Below, one piece after another: positions 60,649-64,000 of a DNA stretch of 64,000 nucleotides. Each line of letters opens with the position of its first letter. Positions within the stretch are counted from its first letter, which is position 1. The notes beneath the pieces are model-generated. The model saw nothing but the letters and a program-made list of their open reading frames with translations. It searched no databases and was not told the origin of the DNA. The stretch comes from Nitrososphaerota archaeon (GTDB taxonomy: Archaea; Thermoproteota; Nitrososphaeria; Conexivisphaerales; DTJL01): NCBI GenBank assembly GCA_021324115.1, contig JAJPJS010000018.1, positions 1 through 64,000 on the forward strand, in the 5' to 3' direction. The position numbers and the translations under genes were made by a program.

Positions 60649-62616
60649 ATGACTCATGATCCTTCTTCGATAGACGCAGAATCCAGAAGGGCAAATGAAA
60701 GAAGACTCGCAGCAATCATGTTCAGCGATATCGTAGGATATACGGCCATGACTCGGAGCAACGAGGAGCTGGCACTTGAGCTACTTGAGGAACACAGGGG
60801 ATTGCTGGCACCGATCTTTCAAAAGCACCGCGGTCGTGTGGTAAAGACTATAGGTGATGCTTACTTGGTCGAGTTCACCAGTGCTCTAGATGCTTTGGAT
60901 TGCGCTGTGGAGATTCAACAGTCGCTAACCCGTAGAAACTCCGATGTCACACCAGTCAGAAAGCTGGACGTCAGGGTGGGAATACATCTGGGGGAGGTGA
61001 CGATAAAGGGGGGAGACGTTTATGGAGATACTGTAAACGTAGCTTCAAGAATCGAAAAACTCGCCGACCCGGCCGGTGTCGCAATATCTGCCGCAGTGTA
61101 TGAACAGGTAAAGGGCAAGACCGGCCATCGGATCGAGGAAATGGGACGGTTCACCCTGAAGAATGTCGAAGGCATGTCTCTCATTTACAAGGTTGACCCC
61201 GTTAAGGCTGAGAACCGACCATCAAGGGATGAACATCGCAAAGGTAGGATTGCAGTGCTTCCACTTCTCAACATAAGCGGCTCAAAATCGGATGATTTCC
61301 TGGCAGACGGCTTGACTGAGGAGTTGATATCGTGCCTCTCCACCCTATCTGGTCTTAAGGTGATTGCGAGGACGACCACGATGAAGTACAAAGGAACAAA
61401 GAAGGGCGTCGTTGAACTTGGTTCGGAGCTTGGTGTCGGCGCTATACTAGAAGGGAGCATCCGTCGTGCCGGAAACAAGTTGAGAGTTACCGTGCAACTC
61501 GTCGATACCGAGAACGAGGAAAACCTCTGGGCAGAGAATTTTAACAGAGAGCTGGATGACGTCTTGGCCATTCAGCAGGAAATAGGGACAAAAGTAGTAG
61601 AATCACTTAAGCATGTTCTCGGCAAGGGTACAGAGCGCCTTGAGCGGTGGAAGGTGACCAAGAACGGTGAAGCATACATACTTTACCTGGAAGGCCGGTA
61701 TCATCTGGCAAAACACACCCAGGCCGAAGTGATTAAGGCGCTGGAGCTGTTTCGCAAAGCAACCGAAATCGACCCGGATTTCGCTTCTGCATACGCAATG
61801 ATGGCACAGTGCCATCTTTTTCTCGGATTCTTCGGTTTCATAACACCGCAGGAAGGATTCGACAGGGCAAAACCTCTTCTTTCAAAGGCTCTGGAACTGG
61901 ACAAGGACCAGTACGTTGCCCATATGCTCATGGGCCGCTACCTGATAGATCGGGAGTGGAACTGGGTGGGGGCTGAAGCAGAGTTCAGACGTGCCATTGA
62001 GTTGAATCCCAACAGCGCAGAAGCCCATTACAGATACGCTCTGCTGCTGCACAATCTGGGCAAGCATGATGAGGCCATCGAGGAAGCCAAGGTCGCCGAG
62101 GAGCTGGATCCCCTATCTGTCTCTGTGACCCAGGTTTATGGGACGATCCTGTATTATGCTCTGCGCTACGGAGAAGCAATTCTGACCTTCCAGCGTGCGA
62201 TTGAGATCGACCCTGGTGCCGCCCTGGCCCACAACAACATAGGATTGGCTTATTTTCAAACGGGTGATGCAGACAGAGGGCTGGCTGAAGTGAAGAAGGC
62301 GATTGAATTGGACCCTGACAACGAAATGTTCAAAGTTGATCTTTGCTATATTTACACAAAGCTTGGCAAGACCGCCGAGGCTGCATCACTAGTTGAAGAA
62401 GCGGAGAAGAGGTCACATCATGGCCATGTCTCTCCAGTGGCATTCGCCGGCATGTGCGCCTGCCTTGGGAAAGAAGACGAAGCGATGCAATGGCTTGAAA
62501 AAGCATTTGCTCTGCATTCGCCTTATCTCTCTTCGCTCAAAACAGAAAGGTGGTTCGACCCGCTGAGGAAAAGAGAGGAGTTCACCGGGCTTCTGAAGAG
62601 GATTCATTTGGCCTAA
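60649..62616 (+). CDS. Class III adenylate/guanylate cyclase with TolB-N-like domain and TPR repeats
   Basis: A 655-residue protein. The cyclase domain (about 17-170) has all key residues: metal D27 (MFSDIVGYT) and D70, base-selecting K66 (VVKTIGDAY), and transition-state N130 and R134 (GDTVNVASRIE). A TolB-N/FlgO-like domain follows (IAVLPLLNIS to about 330), then six or so TPRs (for example AIELNPNSAEAHYRYALLL, AIEIDPGAALAHNNIGLAY). The architecture is common in alphaproteobacteria and unusual in archaea. The ATG at 60649 was chosen over the frame start at 60421 because the extra 76 residues look non-coding. No clear TATA was found. Confidence 0.87.
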   Translation: MTHDPSSIDAESRRANERRLAAIMFSDIVGYTAMTRSNEELALELLEEHRGLLAPIFQKHRGRVVKTIGDAYLVEFTSALDALDCAVEIQQSLTRRNSDVTPVRKLDVRVGIHLGEVTIKGGDVYGDTVNVASRIEKLADPAGVAISAAVYEQVKGKTGHRIEEMGRFTLKNVEGMSLIYKVDPVKAENRPSRDEHRKGRIAVLPLLNISGSKSDDFLADGLTEELISCLSTLSGLKVIARTTTMKYKGTKKGVVELGSELGVGAILEGSIRRAGNKLRVTVQLVDTENEENLWAENFNRELDDVLAIQQEIGTKVVESLKHVLGKGTERLERWKVTKNGEAYILYLEGRYHLAKHTQAEVIKALELFRKATEIDPDFASAYAMMAQCHLFLGFFGFITPQEGFDRAKPLLSKALELDKDQYVAHMLMGRYLIDREWNWVGAEAEFRRAIELNPNSAEAHYRYALLLHNLGKHDEAIEEAKVAEELDPLSVSVTQVYGTILYYALRYGEAILTFQRAIEIDPGAALAHNNIGLAYFQTGDADRGLAEVKKAIELDPDNEMFKVDLCYIYTKLGKTAEAASLVEEAEKRSHHGHVSPVAFAGMCACLGKEDEAMQWLEKAFALHSPYLSSLKTERWFDPLRKREEFTGLLKRIHLA

Positions 62617-62621
62617 GAGTT

Positions 62622-63377
62622 TCATCTCGTGATCTTGAATTTCCAAAAGTCGTGAGCAAGCTTTGCATCGAGAAGGTATTCGTATGGAATCGTAAAGTAT
62701 CCGTTGATTCCCCACTCTCTCCCCCATGAGTTCCTGACTATGAACCAGCCGTTCAAATCATCATAACCGGCACAAAGCACCGCATGCAGGCCGATCGGTC
62801 TTTCATTCTTCTTTGGCATCTTCAGATGTCCAGACCTTCTGACGGTTGCGCTTTGGAAGCTGGCAAATACCTTTATCCCAAACACAAACGGGAATCCCGT
62901 GGCCAAACATGACTTGAGTTCGGCCAAATTATGCTTCATCCTTTCATACTCCACGGCCCTATAATGTCTGGCTGACCGGTAACACCTTTCTGGGGGCTTC
63001 TTGGCGAACTTTGTTTCCCGGTAGGGCCAAAGAGCTTCGGGACAATCTCCCTGCCTGATTATGGATTTGATTCCGTCTCTGATTCCAGCACCTGCATCCT
63101 TCGATACCTTCCCCTCGATGGCCCGTTCGTTGTAATAAATGAAAAGCCGTGAAGGTGTGAATACAGGTTTCACTCCCTGTACGATTTCGTCATACTCCAT
63201 CGCCCCCGCTATTGCGTTTGCGGTACAGCTGTTCAAATTGAGCTGATCGTATACCGGCGGCATGTTGGGTCGCAGGTCAACATTCTTGGGCAGCGATTTA
63301 ATTATATGCGAAGAAGGCGTGTAAATATGGTCTCTGCGGTCTGGTTCGTCCGGTACCCAACCAAAACCAAAACCCAT
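62622..63377 (-). CDS. Papain-like (C1 family) cysteine peptidase
   Basis: A 251-residue C1A-type protease domain. The catalytic Cys lies in QLNLNSCTANAIAGAMEYD, the His in IGLHAVLCAGYDD and the Asn in FIVRNSWGREWG; the oxyanion Gln is just before the Cys. There is no pro-region and no signal peptide (MGFGFGWVPDEPDRRDH starts the chain), so it probably acts inside the cell. A TATA-like CTTATAG is centred 26 bp before the ATG. It ends 5 bp from the convergent cyclase gene. Archaeal C1 proteases are sparse, often patchily distributed. Confidence 0.85.
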   Translation of the reverse strand: MGFGFGWVPDEPDRRDHIYTPSSHIIKSLPKNVDLRPNMPPVYDQLNLNSCTANAIAGAMEYDEIVQGVKPVFTPSRLFIYYNERAIEGKVSKDAGAGIRDGIKSIIRQGDCPEALWPYRETKFAKKPPERCYRSARHYRAVEYERMKHNLAELKSCLATGFPFVFGIKVFASFQSATVRRSGHLKMPKKNERPIGLHAVLCAGYDDLNGWFIVRNSWGREWGINGYFTIPYEYLLDAKLAHDFWKFKITR

Positions 63378-63829
63378 GCTAACACATCATTCAAGTCCGC
63401 TATAAGACTTGGGGTAACGGATGCAATGAACCATCGCTGCCATGAATTCTTTTAACTTATACCTATCCACTCACTTTTCCCTCACACCGCGGTTTCAAAC
63501 GGGGAAGGAATTCGAACCAAAGACGGTGTGCGGCGAGCGAGATTTCGACCCTGAATCATGAGAGAAGCACCTTTGCAAGTGCTTCGGCACCGCTTGAGCA
63601 GCGTCAGCGAAGAGGTTTCTAAGCATGCGAGTTACACCCCAATATAGCGTAGGGATCAATAACGCGATCTTACTGGACTCGAAACAGGTCGGACTAAATT
63701 TCCAGTAATGAAACAGGTTGGTAATATTTTTGAAGTTGAGGTAAAGCAGTCTATCACAGATTAGATACAACATGCACATTCAACACAATTTCGATTCTAA
63801 TTCCAGATACCCATTCTAGGCATGCTTTC
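63378..63829. other. Intergenic region with a short hairpin
   Basis: No supported gene. A 7-bp hairpin GAAGCAC/GTGCTTC with an 8-nt loop lies at 63564-63585, inside a 94-codon minus-strand frame that matches no known family. The peptidase promoter occupies the left end (TATA at 63401-63406). Confidence 0.4.
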
Positions 63830-64000
63830 ATGCGCGTGTGCTTTTATAATAACAATCAACATGCACAGGTCAGCAAAGAAGTCAAGACGTTGGCTCTCCT
63901 GTCAATCATTTCGAGGCGAGGATACAACAGAGCAGATACCACGAAAAGGTTAGGACTCACGGAAAAGCAGATTTCAAGATATGTGCATGAGCTTCTCGCT
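63830..64000 (+). CDS. Partial helix-turn-helix regulator (truncated by window end)
   Basis: An open frame from the ATG at 63830 runs to the last base, encoding 57 residues without a stop. The second half reads LALLSIISRRGYNRADTTKRLG and ends KQISRYVHELLA, a winged-helix/MarR-type pattern. The start is uncertain: GTG at 63836 or TTG at 63890 are alternatives, and TATA-like TTTTATAAT at 63842-63850 would favour a later start. The rest of the gene is outside the window. Confidence 0.5.
   Translation, partial: MRVCFYNNNQHAQVSKEVKTLALLSIISRRGYNRADTTKRLGLTEKQISRYVHELLA

Noticed and set aside
63495-63779. 94-codon minus-strand frame with a T-loop-like GGTTCGAAT
   Set aside because: No complete tRNA fold could be drawn around the motif and the peptide is unrecognised.
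1-64000. CRISPR array, cas genes, rRNA operon or prophage
   Set aside because: No regularly spaced repeats, rRNA-like sequence or phage structural genes were seen.

Overview
The window is archaeal and most resembles a Thermoplasmata-type genome of moderate GC content. Evidence: archaeal-form alanyl- and leucyl-tRNA synthetases, a primase large subunit, an archaeosine-pathway QueC, a pyruvoyl arginine decarboxylase, LysW-dependent amino-acid synthesis, a densely sequon-bearing surface protein, and a tRNA with a D-arm intron. AT-rich TATA-like boxes repeatedly lie about 23-30 bp before an ATG, GTG or TTG start, so leaderless transcription looks common. The closest lineage is inferred, not proven.

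Layout. 1-860 holds a frameshifted transposase relic. 860-6090 carries three tRNAs, an ECF-type membrane protein, two phosphohexomutases, ThiL and an untracked 58-residue protein. 6090-8440 is an accessory patch next to tRNA-Leu: an AbrB/PIN toxin-antitoxin pair, a decayed ABC ATPase and a winged-helix regulator. 8440-21020 is a carbon-metabolism block: PolX, acyl-CoA ligase, SDR, a DUF35 protein with a cysteine-less thiolase-like partner, aldehyde dehydrogenase, a three-gene biotin-dependent acyl-CoA carboxylase and a zinc alcohol dehydrogenase. 21075-26717 encodes LeuRS and AlaRS. 26900-36740 mixes housekeeping and regulation: NikR-like regulator, Hsp20, UbiB-like kinase, QueT/QueC, DHH phosphoesterase, aldo-keto reductase, a TrkA-linked pore-like membrane protein with an abnormal filter, a PriL lacking iron-sulfur cysteines, a third hexomutase and arginine decarboxylase. 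36967-40090 has a surface glycoprotein and an alpha/alpha-toroid protein.

40673-49459 is the clearest functional unit. It is an eight-gene operon, argG-argH-lysW-argX-argC-argB-argD-argE, that makes arginine on the LysW carrier. It is transcribed divergently from an ACT-domain protein that seems to share its TATA element, and it ends beside an intron-containing tRNA-Phe. The nearby arginine decarboxylase would draw on the product.

49690-64000 contains an MFS carrier, a SpoIIM-domain membrane protein, an alkaline-phosphatase-superfamily enzyme, a UbiX-like flavin prenyltransferase, a modular coiled-coil protein behind a 14-bp palindrome, a GfcR-like HTH-phosphoribosyltransferase regulator divergent from an APC permease-Rieske oxygenase pair, a DUF6659-like protein, a bacterial-style class III cyclase-TolB-TPR protein, a papain-like peptidase, and a partial HTH gene at the right edge.

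Family assignments come from reading motifs; no database search was possible.
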